Assembly: GCA_015059305.1 (NCBI GenBank)
Contig: SVAQ01000005.1
Coordinates: 1 to 64,000, forward strand
Direction of reading: 5' to 3'
DNA from: Bacillota bacterium
Lineage (GTDB): Bacteria > Bacillota_I > Bacilli_A > RF39 > UBA660
DNA: 64,000 bases
This document shows, piece after piece, positions 8,612 through 18,219 of this stretch. The notes below the pieces were generated by a model. That model saw only the letters and a program-made list of their open reading frames with translations, ran no database searches and was not told the origin of the DNA. Each line of letters starts with the position of its first letter. Positions within the stretch are counted from its first letter, which is position 1. A program made the position numbers and the translations under genes.

Positions 8612-9488
8612 TTTAGAAATATTAAAAAGCATTTATAAACCTTATCGTTATACTTTAAATAATAATGTAACGATCGTTGAAAGTTCTTCGGGAAAGTTTG
8701 TTGTAAAAAAACAAAATAAAGACTTATTCACACTTTTTAATTATTTATCAAACCGAGGCTTTAATCATTATCCAGAGCTTGTTCAAAATTATCGAAACGA
8801 AGAAAATGTTTTTTCATTTATTGAAGAAGATATTATTCCTAAAGAGCAAAAACTAACTGATTTAGCGTCATTATTAGCTTCTTTACATAATAAAACAGTA
8901 TATTATAAAAATGTTTCCCTAGATGATTATAAAGAAATTTATGAAGCTATAACTAATAATATCAGCTACCTTGGAACATACTTTGAGAGTTTATTTTTAA
9001 ATATTTGCAAAGAGGAATTTGTAAGTCCTAGTAAATTTTTGTTTGCAAGAAATTTTTATAAGATTAAACAAAGTTTGAATTTTTGTAAAGATGAAATTGA
9101 ACAGTGGTATGAAATGGTTAAAGAAAAAAATCAAGCTCGCGTAGCAATTGTTCATAATAATTTATCGTTAGAACATTTTATTTACAATCAAAGAAATAGT
9201 GCTTTAATAAGTTGGGACAATTATAAATATGATACACCCATAATGGATGTTGTCCACTTATATCATACTGAATATTTAAATCATGATTTTTCTGCCTTTT
9301 TTCAAAAATATTTTGATTATTTTGAACTATTAGAAGAAGAAAAAAAGTTGCTTTTCGTTTTAATTAGCTTACCTTTATACTTTGAACTTACGGAAAACGA
9401 ATTTACAAATACCAAGTTAATTAAAGAAAAGATGAACTATATATTTTATACAGAAAAGTTAATAGGGCCATACTATCCTAAAGAGTAG
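8604..9488 (+). CDS. ysxE: CotS/YsxE-family spore coat kinase-like protein
   Basis: This 294-residue protein has an aminoglycoside-phosphotransferase/CotS-like fold. The N lobe contains KFVVKKQNK with the likely ATP-contact Lys, and the hinge carries FSFIEEDIIP. The catalytic-loop region VHNNLSLEHFIY corresponds to the kinase HGDxxxxN segment but has lost the Asp, and SWDNYKYDTPIMDV corresponds to the DFD/DFE region. As in YsxE and CotS, activity is doubtful and the role is probably structural in the coat. It is translationally coupled to spoVID through the overlapping ATGAGTAG, which fixes the start. Confidence 0.78.
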   Translation: MSSLEILKSIYKPYRYTLNNNVTIVESSSGKFVVKKQNKDLFTLFNYLSNRGFNHYPELVQNYRNEENVFSFIEEDIIPKEQKLTDLASLLASLHNKTVYYKNVSLDDYKEIYEAITNNISYLGTYFESLFLNICKEEFVSPSKFLFARNFYKIKQSLNFCKDEIEQWYEMVKEKNQARVAIVHNNLSLEHFIYNQRNSALISWDNYKYDTPIMDVVHLYHTEYLNHDFSAFFQKYFDYFELLEEEKKLLFVLISLPLYFELTENEFTNTKLIKEKMNYIFYTEKLIGPYYPKE

Positions 9489-9635
9489 AAAGAATAAAAT
9501 AGAAATCTCTACAAGTAAAATAAAAATATTAAATCGAAAAGGGAAGATGAATGTTAATAAAATTTGATAAAAAATTAAAATAGATAATATTAAGATGCAT
9601 ATAACGCTTAAACCTGGGTGTCGATGTGGAAACAT
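9459..9635 (-). CDS. Small two-segment membrane protein
   Basis: This 58-residue frame starts MFPHRHPGLS and contains two hydrophobic segments separated by PFRFN, ending FRIVWPY. ATG 9635 is preceded by AGGTGATT at good spacing, which is the main support for a real gene. The last 30 bases overlap the 3-prime end of ysxE on the other strand. No homologue is recognised, and codon use is biased by the hydrophobic content, so it could still be spurious. If real, it would be an inner-membrane or forespore-membrane peptide. Confidence 0.45.
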   Translation of the reverse strand: MFPHRHPGLSVICILILSILIFYQILLTFIFPFRFNIFILLVEISILFFLLFRIVWPY

Positions 9636-9670
9636 AAGAATCACCTAGTATATTTTATGTATTAAAAATA

Positions 9671-9697
9671 AAATTGGGATGGATATCTCAATTTTTT
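9671..9697 (+). terminator. Rho-independent terminator after spoVID-ysxE
   Basis: AAATTGGGA pairs with TCTCAATTT (9671-9679/9686-9694, one G-T pair) and runs into six Ts. Confidence 0.7.
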
Positions 9698-9754
9698 ATC
9701 TTGCTATTTAAAATTAAATTAATATTTGTTATAATCTTATTAGGGTAGATAAGT

Positions 9755-10546
9755 ATGAATAATAAGGGTTTTGTTTTTATAGAGACTATTATTACAGTTG
9801 TAGTATTAACGTCAACTTTAGTAGCGTTATATGCTGCATATAGTAATGTTATTATTACTGAAAAAAGTAGGTTATATCATGATGATATAGCGTATGTATA
9901 TAAGACAGAACATATCCGTGATATTTTAGCTGAGACTATTGATCAAGCCAAATTTACAGATGCCGTTAATCACAAAACTATAGAAGCTGGTAATAGTGAA
10001 ATAATGCATATGTATGTTTTCAATGTCGAAAGTGATATATACTTAGATAAAAAGACAATAAGCCAGGCGAAAGACTTATATAATATTTATCGCTTAGTTT
10101 ATATTAAAATCGAAGATATAGCCGACATAAAATCTTGTGTGAAAAATGGTATGGTAAATGATCCAAGTAATAAAAATGAATATAAATGTAATAATACTTT
10201 ATGGTTTGCCGAATCGCACGGTTTTAGTTATTTAAAAGATTACATTTTAACGTTAGATGTTGACGCCTCAGCGTCAAGTGCTGAAGGAATTTTAATTTCA
10301 ATGTTATATGAAACTAAAAATGGTGGAGCACAGCAAACTAGTACTGGGGTTGTTACCGTTGGTAAAGGAAAATATTCTGAATGCTTATATGAAAAAGTGC
10401 GAATAGCAAATTCTATTTCGCCATCTGCTTCGAATTATGAAAATCGGATGATCGAAGCAATGCAAAACTATAATGATAATGATAATTTAAGTTTTAATAT
10501 GAGTTGTGAAAATGCTTATTATATTTCGTGGGTGTACTTATGGTAA
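9755..10546 (+). CDS. Prepilin-like protein with type IV pilin N-terminus
   Basis: This 263-residue protein starts with a short leader ending in Gly (MNNKG), then FVFIETIITVVVLT, a prepilin-type cleavage and methylation segment with the conserved Glu at mature position 5. The remaining extracytoplasmic domain is not recognised; it has several Cys and a low-complexity Ser/Ala stretch. It is the first of three consecutive pilin-like genes (9755-12105), probably minor pilins or pseudopilins of a type II secretion-like or type IV pilus-like apparatus. The assembly ATPase, platform protein and prepilin peptidase are not in this window. The start has AGGGTAG upstream. The next gene overlaps its end by 7 bases. 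Confidence 0.7.
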   Translation: MNNKGFVFIETIITVVVLTSTLVALYAAYSNVIITEKSRLYHDDIAYVYKTEHIRDILAETIDQAKFTDAVNHKTIEAGNSEIMHMYVFNVESDIYLDKKTISQAKDLYNIYRLVYIKIEDIADIKSCVKNGMVNDPSNKNEYKCNNTLWFAESHGFSYLKDYILTLDVDASASSAEGILISMLYETKNGGAQQTSTGVVTVGKGKYSECLYEKVRIANSISPSASNYENRMIEAMQNYNDNDNLSFNMSCENAYYISWVYLW

Positions 10547-11475
10547 AGAAAAATGGTTTTATTTCAATTTCAATTATCTATTCATTTTTTGTTGTGTTTT
10601 TACTGCTTTTGCTTTTAATGATGTCATCCTATGTGAATAATCGTTTTAATTTTAATATCTATAAAGCAGATATTAAAAAACAGTTTAGTAATGAAAATGG
10701 TTCGGTATTAGGAACTCAAAATTTTCGCAATTACATTAAAGGTTTAGTTACAACTACGTCTTCGCAAACCGCATGGAAGGTAGTTTATGAAAAAGGCGGG
10801 TATCGTTATCAAGGGGCAACGCCGCGAAATTACGTTCGATTTAATAATGAGCTATGGCGAATAATTGGTGTATTTGATGGAAGTACCCATAAACAAAGCA
10901 AAGAATTAGTAAAACTAGTTCGTGATTTACCATTTAATACAATGTACAGTAGTGAAAATACCAATGTTTGGAAAAATACTTCTTTAAGTCGAACTTTAAA
11001 TAATAATTATGTGTGGAATGCAACGAGTGAACAAATGCTTACCGAAGTAACTTGGGTAGCAAGTCAAGTAACGTCGATTTCATATACTCCGGAACAAATG
11101 TATACGCAAGAAAGAGTCGTTACAGCAAATAGTGAAAGTAATGCTAAGGTTGGTCTTATATATCCTTCTGATTATGCGTATGCTGTGTTAAGTACAATTT
11201 GTCCAAGAACAACACTTTTAAGCGGGTATAAGCCATCTACAGGGACATCGAACTGCGCTACTTTGAACTGGCTAAGCACATCACAAATTCAATATACTTT
11301 AACTACATCAAATAGTAATAATATTATGGTCATTGATAATGTTGGGAACTTGAAAAAAGAAAGCAATTTACGTAATGGTAATTATACAGCTCGTCCTGTA
11401 GTTTATCTAAAGGAAAATGTAATGTTATATGGTGGCGATGGTTCTTATGATAATCCATATACTATTATGCTATAG
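10540..11475 (+). CDS. Prepilin-like protein lacking the Glu5, with DUF6273-like domain
   Basis: This 311-residue protein starts MVKKNG then FISISIIYSFFVV. The leader and hydrophobic helix are pilin-like, but mature position 5 is Ser instead of Glu, a deviation also seen in tip-type minor pseudopilins such as GspK. The outer domain contains YVRFNNELWRIIGVF, then WKNTSLSRTLNN and, at the end, RPVVYLKENV with GGDGSYDNPYTI. This pattern is seen in many Bacillota surface proteins (DUF6273-like). ATG 10540 is chosen because it gives the clean pilin leader and overlaps the previous stop; an in-frame GTG at 10528 is possible. It likely acts with the flanking pilin-like genes. Confidence 0.65.
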   Translation: MVKKNGFISISIIYSFFVVFLLLLLLMMSSYVNNRFNFNIYKADIKKQFSNENGSVLGTQNFRNYIKGLVTTTSSQTAWKVVYEKGGYRYQGATPRNYVRFNNELWRIIGVFDGSTHKQSKELVKLVRDLPFNTMYSSENTNVWKNTSLSRTLNNNYVWNATSEQMLTEVTWVASQVTSISYTPEQMYTQERVVTANSESNAKVGLIYPSDYAYAVLSTICPRTTLLSGYKPSTGTSNCATLNWLSTSQIQYTLTTSNSNNIMVIDNVGNLKKESNLRNGNYTARPVVYLKENVMLYGGDGSYDNPYTIML

Positions 11476-11487
11476 AAAGGAAGTAAT

Positions 11488-12105
11488 ATGAAACTAAATA
11501 AAAAAGGTGTTACAATAATTGAATTAATAGTTAGTATTGCTCTAATTTCAGTTGTTATGTTATTTATGTATCAATTATTAGCGGATGTTACATTTCAAAA
11601 AGATAATGATTATATTGCTACGGTTAATCAGCGTCAAAGGATAGACATGATTAATAAAATTGAAAAGTCTGTTCAAAAAATGATTAAAAAATATCAGACT
11701 ACAGGTGATATAAATATTTATACATATGGTAATTCATCATATGGTGTTAAAGTTAAGATTAATGGTAAAGACCGAGTGAAATTGGAAATAAAAACCTCAA
11801 AAACAATTCTTGAACTATATGAATACGATGAAACCGTAGCGGGTTCAAATAAGTTGGTTTTACTTGAGACCTGGACAATTAAGGGTGGCACTTTTGCTTC
11901 GAAAGAAGATATAGGTAATCTTATAATTCAAAAAAAAGCAAGTGATTATGGTACGAATATAAGCATGTGGCAATGCACAATTCCAATTTATACAGAAAAT
12001 ATCAATAATAAAATGCTTAAGTATCAAATAAATGGAATAAATAAGAATGAAAATAATAACAATACACTCGACGATATTACATTTTCAGCCATTGTTAAAA
12101 CATAA
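11488..12105 (+). CDS. Prepilin-type N-terminal cleavage/methylation protein
   Basis: This 205-residue protein has the most canonical pilin start of the three: MKLNKKG then VTIIELIVSIALIS, with Gly before the cleavage site and Glu at mature position 5. The C-terminal part resembles the GspJ/ComGF type in size and general beta-rich character but is not specifically recognised. AAGGAAG precedes the ATG by a normal distance, and the gene follows its neighbour by 12 bases, so the trio is one operon. Its 3-prime end overlaps the convergent ylbJ gene by 11 bases. Confidence 0.72.
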   Translation: MKLNKKGVTIIELIVSIALISVVMLFMYQLLADVTFQKDNDYIATVNQRQRIDMINKIEKSVQKMIKKYQTTGDINIYTYGNSSYGVKVKINGKDRVKLEIKTSKTILELYEYDETVAGSNKLVLLETWTIKGGTFASKEDIGNLIIQKKASDYGTNISMWQCTIPIYTENINNKMLKYQINGINKNENNNNTLDDITFSAIVKT

Positions 12106-12964
12106 TTACTAAGATAGTTCCTATAATTATTAGAACTAATCTAGAATAATAAAAATATTTATAGTTAACATTATAATCATTTAAGATATTTGATATTTGA
12201 ATATGAATAGAAAATCCTGCGAAAGAAAGAATTACTATTAATAGTAGTTCTTTTATTATGCTTATATATGATGCAAGTGATATATCGTTGAGTCCCTGAG
12301 TAATTTCAATTAGTCCTTTAATTAAACTAGATAAGGGAGTAGTGCTTGTAATTAATAAATCACAAATTAATTTAAAGAAGGTAATTATAGCGAAAATGTT
12401 AATTAAATTATTAATGGTAGAAGTAAAACTATTAATAAAATCCTTCTGAATATTTGTTTTGTTATAGGGTAAAATATATTTGCTATTCTTTTCTTTGTAA
12501 CTATACCAAATTAGTAAAGAGATATTAGAAATATAAATGATACTAAGTAATTTAATAGTTATATACTGATTTTTAAAGATTAAATTTATATAATTATATA
12601 AAAATAATGGGTTATTTAAAGTTGTGAAACTAATAGCGATGCTAGCTTGCTTTTCAGTTATAATCTTTTTTTTAATAAAGTCTCTAATTATTATAGCGTT
12701 AACGGGACTTCCTGAAAGGGCAGACATAATAAATATATAGACATAGGGATTTGCAATTATTTTACTAAGTAAATATGGAAAATTTGCACAAATTAAAATG
12801 CTATTTATCATCATCATGATAAATAAGAATGGAAAGACTTTAGTTATAAAGATTATGCTACTTTCTAATACTGATTTAGATATAACGCTACTGTTTTGTA
12901 AACAAATAATTATAAGTAAAAAACTAGCAACGGTAAGAAGTATATTTAGATATTTTTTATTCAT
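12095..12964 (-). CDS. ylbJ: YlbJ-like sporulation integral membrane protein
   Basis: This 289-residue protein has about eight hydrophobic segments and motifs of the nucleoside-recognition/Gate family: a KVFPFLFIMMMINSIL half and SALSGSPVNAIIIRDF, where SGSP-N is typical of YlbJ. YlbJ is made in the mother cell under sigma-E and is required for heat-resistant spores; its transported substrate is not established. It is somewhat shorter than B. subtilis YlbJ (about 408). It is divergent from the ylbL gene across 40 bases. The ylbJ-ylbL neighbourhood is the same as in Bacillus, which strengthens the call. Confidence 0.78.
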   Translation of the reverse strand: MNKKYLNILLTVASFLLIIICLQNSSVISKSVLESSIIFITKVFPFLFIMMMINSILICANFPYLLSKIIANPYVYIFIMSALSGSPVNAIIIRDFIKKKIITEKQASIAISFTTLNNPLFLYNYINLIFKNQYITIKLLSIIYISNISLLIWYSYKEKNSKYILPYNKTNIQKDFINSFTSTINNLINIFAIITFFKLICDLLITSTTPLSSLIKGLIEITQGLNDISLASYISIIKELLLIVILSFAGFSIHIQISNILNDYNVNYKYFYYSRLVLIIIGTILVIMF

Positions 12965-13004
12965 AAAATCTCCATAGTTTGTTATAATTAATAAGGTGAC
13001 TATA

Positions 13005-14021
13005 ATGAGAAAACATTTTAATAAATTATATGCATATTTAAAACAAAACTATAAGAGATTTCTTTGGGATATTGCTATTATTGTCTTCTTAATAATATTA
13101 TGTTACTATCCATTTCCATTTGTAATTTATAGGCCAGGTGGTTTAATTAATTTAAATGAACGGATTAATGTATCTGATGGAACCAAAATAAGCGGAAGTT
13201 ATAATATGAGTTATGTAACTGTTGCACGAGGAAATTTACCAAATATTTTACTTTCATTCATTATAAATGATTGGGATTTAAAGAAAGAAGAAGAAACTTT
13301 AGTTTATGATGAAGATTATGAAACTAACTTGAAGATTTCTCAATTAGATTTACAAAATTCTGTAGATGTTGCTAAATTAGTAGCATTTCAAAAAGCGGGA
13401 TATAATGTTGATATTTCTAATTTACAAATAGTTGTCCAAAGTATTGATGAAAATGCTCAAACCGATTTAAAAGTACTAGATAAAATTGAAAAAATAAACG
13501 GTATACCATGTTTAGAAATTACTGATTTAAGAGCGTATATTAATACTTTTAATATTGGCGATAAAATTGAATTAGAGGTTTTAACTGAAGAAGAGCAAGA
13601 AATTAAATATGCTCATGTTTACGAGTACGAAAATCGTAAGGTTATTGGGATTACCTTTTTTGAAAAGTATACTTATGATACCCCTATAGATGTTGATTTT
13701 AAAACTAAATCTAGCGAATCTGGTTCAAGTGGCGGGTTAATGCTTACACTAACGATATATGATCAACTTATAAATGCCGATTTAACAAAGGGAAAAACTG
13801 TGGTAGGCACTGGCACAATTGATAAAGAAGGAAATGTTGGAGCTATCGGTGGAGTTAAATATAAAATGCTTGGCGCAAGAAATAATGCTGATGTTTATTT
13901 TGTTCCGCAGGATAATTGTGAAGAAGCAAAAAAAATATATCAAGAATATAAACTAGATTTTAACTTATATTGTGTTAAAACAATAGATGATGCAATAGGG
14001 TATTTAAATAGCCAAAAGTAA
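13005..14021 (+). CDS. ylbL: YlbL-family membrane-anchored PDZ/Lon-like protease
   Basis: This 338-residue protein has one N-terminal membrane segment (about 20-38), an extracytoplasmic region with a PDZ domain (about 130-210, VLDKIEKINGIPC) and a C-terminal Lon-type S16 domain. The catalytic Ser lies in SSESGSSGGLML and the catalytic Lys in GGVKYKMLGA. YlbL/SepM-type proteases cleave extracellular peptides or membrane proteins, including division inhibitors in related bacteria. ATG 13005 is chosen over GTG 12996 because AAGGTG sits six bases upstream of it. A TATAAT lies near 12981 in the short gap to the divergent ylbJ. Confidence 0.88.
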   Translation: MRKHFNKLYAYLKQNYKRFLWDIAIIVFLIILCYYPFPFVIYRPGGLINLNERINVSDGTKISGSYNMSYVTVARGNLPNILLSFIINDWDLKKEEETLVYDEDYETNLKISQLDLQNSVDVAKLVAFQKAGYNVDISNLQIVVQSIDENAQTDLKVLDKIEKINGIPCLEITDLRAYINTFNIGDKIELEVLTEEEQEIKYAHVYEYENRKVIGITFFEKYTYDTPIDVDFKTKSSESGSSGGLMLTLTIYDQLINADLTKGKTVVGTGTIDKEGNVGAIGGVKYKMLGARNNADVYFVPQDNCEEAKKIYQEYKLDFNLYCVKTIDDAIGYLNSQK

Positions 14022-14067
14022 CAAATTATGTTATACTAATTTTTACAAAAAAAGGGAAGTGGTTTTG

Positions 14068-14967
14068 GTGAATGCCGAAGAAATTTATATAAGTTCATTA
14101 TTCTTTTTAAGTAGTGGAATTGATGCAAAAACAATTAATAATCCATTTGAGTATTTAAAAAATAAAGCGTATAGCATGTTAAATGAACAAGTGTTAGATT
14201 TTATCTATCAAAACATAATAATGATTCCTAAAGAAAATAATGTGACTACCGAAGAGGTGATTTCATTTTTAATTCGCGATTTTATTGATTGTAATCCCGA
14301 TGAAAATAATTATACAATTAAATATTTAAATTCCGCTTCACGTAATAATGTTTTTAATTTTTTTCGAGAAAATAAATATTTTGCTCATGATTTAATTGCA
14401 AGTTATTTTAAAAATTTAGGCCGAGAAAAAAGCGAAGAATTTAATAGCTTTTATGGTTTAAAAGCTAAATTTACAACTAACTTTCAAATTGATGTGATTT
14501 CTAACATGCTAAGAAGGGCTTTTGCAAATGTTTATAGTGCTATAAATCTTCTTAACTGTGGTTCTTTAATTCCTGCGCAAGTCTTTTTATTAACCCTTCG
14601 TGGCAAAGCATTTATAAGTGGAAATCCCAAGATTGAAAAAGATATAAATTTATTACAAGCGTATCAACCGTTATTATTCAGATTAATGTATGCCGATATA
14701 TATGAATATTTAGTGTTTTCTAATATTATTAAATCTGAAAAAAGAATCGCGATTTTAATTAATGAAGCTATTACAAATGGTAATTATAACATTCCAAATG
14801 ATGAAACAAATTTAGGTTTATTATATACATATTTTGGTTATTTAGCTGGTAGCCCTGAGAAAAGAGCTAGCAGTCGTAAAAATTTAGATGAAGAAAGTTT
14901 AGGACAATTAAAAAATATAAATCCGTTATGGATGTTTGATGAAAGTGATATAATTAGTAAGAGATAA
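14068..14967 (+). CDS. Protein of unknown function upstream of mutS
   Basis: This is a 299-residue, mostly helical, soluble-looking protein with no signal peptide or membrane segment. I recognise no family. Notable stretches are the aromatic FNFFRENKYFAHDLI region and a C-terminal KRASSRKNLDEES. GTG 14068 is favoured because GGGAAGTGG lies at good distance; GTG 14059 is inside that ribosome site. It ends 3 bases before the mutS start, so the two are cotranscribed. That does not by itself establish a role in mismatch repair. Confidence 0.7.
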   Translation: MNAEEIYISSLFFLSSGIDAKTINNPFEYLKNKAYSMLNEQVLDFIYQNIIMIPKENNVTTEEVISFLIRDFIDCNPDENNYTIKYLNSASRNNVFNFFRENKYFAHDLIASYFKNLGREKSEEFNSFYGLKAKFTTNFQIDVISNMLRRAFANVYSAINLLNCGSLIPAQVFLLTLRGKAFISGNPKIEKDINLLQAYQPLLFRLMYADIYEYLVFSNIIKSEKRIAILINEAITNGNYNIPNDETNLGLLYTYFGYLAGSPEKRASSRKNLDEESLGQLKNINPLWMFDESDIISKR

Positions 14968-14970
14968 AGT

Positions 14971-17517
14971 ATGAAAAGAAATGAAGTAGACAGAAGTAAA
15001 CTGAGTCCAATGATGGCTCAATATATGGAAATTAAAGATGAATACCAAGATGAATTGTTATTTTATCGTCTTGGTGATTTTTATGAGCTATTTTTTGAAG
15101 ATGGAATAACAGCTTCGAAGGAATTAGAGTTAACTTTAACTGGTCGTGTAGCAGGATTGGAAGAAAGAGTACCAATGTGTGGTGTACCTCATCATTCCGT
15201 AAAAGGTTATATCGAAAAATTAGTAAACAAAGGATACAGAGTAGCTATCTGTGAACAATTAGAAGATCCAAGAGCAGTTAAGGGAATGGTTAAACGGGGT
15301 GTAACTGACGTAATTAGTAAAGGGACTGTTGCTGATTTGGAACTTTTAGATAGTTATAGTGCATCTTATATTGCGTCATTACTAGTTTATCCAGATATTT
15401 ATGTTCTAACTATTTTAGATATATCTACCGGCAAATTAATGAGCATAACAATAAATAAAGATGAAAATAAACTAATTAATCAAATTTTACATTATCAAAT
15501 TAAAGAAATTATTTTTAAAGATAATACAGAGCTAGAATTAATAAATTTACTGAAAAATCGTTATAATATCGAGGTAGATATAAATAGTAATTTATATGAA
15601 GAAGTTAATGAGGATTTATTTATCCACGTTACAGATGCGCGTCTTAAATTGGGGGTTAAGCATTTATTCTATTTTTTGATTAATAATGAACTAAAAGACT
15701 TATCAGGCATTAATGATTTAAAAGTAATTAATCGTAATGATTATTTACAAATGGACGTTCATACCATCCGAAATCTAGAACTAGTAGAAACGTTGCGTAA
15801 CAAAGAAAGACAATATTCTCTTATTTGGCTTTTAGATAAATGTAAAACCGCAATGGGTTCTAGAAAATTAAAAGAATGGGTAGTAAATCCGATTAAAAAT
15901 ATTGAAATTTTAAACAAAAGATATGATAAAATTGAAAAATTAAATGAAGAATTTATATTGAAAGATGAATTGCGCGAACATCTTGATGAAGTATACGATA
16001 TTGAAAGATTAACTGGAAAAGTCACTAATGGTAATCTAAACGGACGAGATTTGTTACAATTAAAAAGAAGTATTGGTATATTACCTAAAATAAAAGAAAT
16101 AGTTAATAAATTAGGTTTTGAATATAAAATTGACACTTTTTCATCGTTATATAATTTACTAGATGCTGCGATTGATGAAAATGCTCCGATAGCCATTAAA
16201 GAAGGTGGGGTTATCAAATCGGGTTACAACGCTGAGCTTGATGAATTAAAAAATATTAGAGCGCACGGCAAAGACTACGTTGCAAGTTTTGAAGCTAAAA
16301 TAAAAGAAGAGACGGGAATTAAAAACTTAAAAATAGGTTTTAATAAAGTATTTGGTTATTATATCGAAGTATCTAAGGGTCAAGCTCAGGAAGTAAAAGA
16401 TAGTTTTGGTTGGGAACGAAGACAAACCCTTGCTAATTATGAGCGTTTTATTTCTCCAGAATTAAAAGAAAAAGAATCTTTAATATTAAATGCAGAAGAA
16501 AAAATTATTGATTTAGAATATGAATTATTTTTAGAAATAAAAGAAGAAGTAAAAAAATACATTTTAGATATTCGTAAGACTGCTGATGAATTAAGTGAGT
16601 TAGATGTTATAGCTTCACTTTCTAAAATAACTGACGATTATAATTTAGTACGCCCTAAGTTAAACAAAGATCATATTTTAAAAATTTCTGGTGGTCGTCA
16701 TCCGGTGGTCGAAATTGTTTCTAATGAACAATATGTTGATAATGATTGCAATATGGACGAAAATATATCTACATTATTAATCACTGGACCAAATATGAGT
16801 GGTAAATCAACTTATATGCGTCAAATTGCTATTACTATTGTTATGGCGCAAATTGGTTCATTTGTTCCGTGTAAAGAAGCTAACTTACCAATTATAGATA
16901 AAATTTTTACGCGGATAGGAGCATCAGATGATTTGGTTGGTGGACAAAGTACATTCATGGTGGAAATGATGGAAGCAAATAATGCCATATTAAATGCCAC
17001 CGAAGATAGTTTAATCTTATTTGATGAATTAGGTAGAGGAACAGCTACATATGATGGTATAAGTTTAGCACAAGCTATACTTGAATATGTTAATGAAAAC
17101 ATTAAATGTAAAACATTATTTTCAACGCATTATCACGAAATTACGGCTTTAGATCAAAAATATCGTTCAATAAAAAATGTTCATGTTGATGCAGCTTTAG
17201 AAAATAATAAACTAGTATTCTTACATAAAATAAAAAACGGGTCGATAGATAAAAGTTATGGTATTCATGTTGCTTCATTGGCTAATATGCCAGATAAGCT
17301 AATTAAAAGAGCAAACGAGATATTAGAGCATTATGAAAACAATGGAACTAAACCACAATCTAGCAGTGTTCAATTAGCATTAGATTTGGATCCTAAACCT
17401 GAAAAAGAAGAAAATATTTTTGATGATATTGATCCTCTTAACCTAACTCCAATCGAAGCGTTGAACATTTTGTATGAATTAAAACAAAAATATGATAAAA
17501 ATAAAAAGGAAAATTAA
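14971..17517 (+). CDS. mutS: DNA mismatch repair protein MutS
   Basis: This 848-residue protein is full length for MutS1. Mismatch-recognition domain I contains GDFYELFFEDG, with the Phe-x-Glu that stacks on and contacts the mispaired base. Connector, lever and clamp domains follow. The ATPase at about 600-790 has Walker A TGPNMSGKSTYM, the VGGQSTFMVEM signature, Walker B LILFDELGRGT and the STHYHE switch. The C-terminal tail holds the usual helical dimerisation segment. No mutL is in the window, although mutL commonly follows mutS in Bacillota. Confidence 0.98.
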   Translation: MKRNEVDRSKLSPMMAQYMEIKDEYQDELLFYRLGDFYELFFEDGITASKELELTLTGRVAGLEERVPMCGVPHHSVKGYIEKLVNKGYRVAICEQLEDPRAVKGMVKRGVTDVISKGTVADLELLDSYSASYIASLLVYPDIYVLTILDISTGKLMSITINKDENKLINQILHYQIKEIIFKDNTELELINLLKNRYNIEVDINSNLYEEVNEDLFIHVTDARLKLGVKHLFYFLINNELKDLSGINDLKVINRNDYLQMDVHTIRNLELVETLRNKERQYSLIWLLDKCKTAMGSRKLKEWVVNPIKNIEILNKRYDKIEKLNEEFILKDELREHLDEVYDIERLTGKVTNGNLNGRDLLQLKRSIGILPKIKEIVNKLGFEYKIDTFSSLYNLLDAAIDENAPIAIKEGGVIKSGYNAELDELKNIRAHGKDYVASFEAKIKEETGIKNLKIGFNKVFGYYIEVSKGQAQEVKDSFGWERRQTLANYERFISPELKEKESLILNAEEKIIDLEYELFLEIKEEVKKYILDIRKTADELSELDVIASLSKITDDYNLVRPKLNKDHILKISGGRHPVVEIVSNEQYVDNDCNMDENISTLLITGPNMSGKSTYMRQIAITIVMAQIGSFVPCKEANLPIIDKIFTRIGASDDLVGGQSTFMVEMMEANNAILNATEDSLILFDELGRGTATYDGISLAQAILEYVNENIKCKTLFSTHYHEITALDQKYRSIKNVHVDAALENNKLVFLHKIKNGSIDKSYGIHVASLANMPDKLIKRANEILEHYENNGTKPQSSSVQLALDLDPKPEKEENIFDDIDPLNLTPIEALNILYELKQKYDKNKKEN

Positions 17518-17568
17518 CTTTATTCAGTAATATATAAGATAGAGAAAGATAAATTGGAAAGGCTAAAA

Positions 17569-18219
17569 ATGCAAAATTTTTGTTGTGAAAATTTATCTTT
17601 TTATTATGGAAAAAAAGTAATATTAGATAATATTAGTTTTCAAATAAACAAAGGGGATATAATAGCTTTAGTAGGTAATAACGGAAGTGGAAAAACAACT
17701 TTTTTAAAGCTATTAGCAGGAATAATAAAACATCATAAATTTAAAACTAATTATAGTGTAAGTTTTTTAATTGAAGATCCGGCTTTTTACCCATACTTAT
17801 CTGGTGAGCAAAATTTACGCTATTTTGAAATGGTTTATGAAAAGCGTTTATTAAACTATAAAGAGGCTCTTTGTGTGGTCGGATTGCAATCTGACAAAGA
17901 TAAAAAATTTCAGTACTATTCTTACGGGATGAAAGAAAGATTAGCAATAGCTAAGTGTCTTTTGATGGATGCACAAATCTATCTTTTTGACGAACCTCTT
18001 AACGGAGTTGATGCCAAAAACATTTATCTTTTTAGAAATATTATAAAATTTCTTAGCGATAAAGGAAAAATAATAATAATTTCCAGCCATATTTTAAGTG
18101 AATTAGATAAGTATTGTAATAAACTATTTATTATAGACGAATTTCATCATCTACATTCATATGTATTAGAAAAAGATGGTTTAGCAATCGAAGAAATCTT
18201 TTTAGGAGACGTTAAATGA
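17569..18219 (+). CDS. ABC transporter ATP-binding protein
   Basis: This 216-residue nucleotide-binding subunit has Walker A LVGNNGSGKTT, a Q-loop region IEDPAFYPYLSG, the signature segment YYSYGMKERLAIAKCLL (a YSYGMK variant of LSGGQ, common in ABC-2 exporters), Walker B IYLFDEPLNG and the switch His in ISSHILSE. ATG 17569 is chosen because GGAAAGG lies just before it; a TTG at 17554 is upstream of that site. It overlaps the permease gene by 4 bases (ATGA). Substrate unknown. Confidence 0.92.
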   Translation: MQNFCCENLSFYYGKKVILDNISFQINKGDIIALVGNNGSGKTTFLKLLAGIIKHHKFKTNYSVSFLIEDPAFYPYLSGEQNLRYFEMVYEKRLLNYKEALCVVGLQSDKDKKFQYYSYGMKERLAIAKCLLMDAQIYLFDEPLNGVDAKNIYLFRNIIKFLSDKGKIIIISSHILSELDKYCNKLFIIDEFHHLHSYVLEKDGLAIEEIFLGDVK

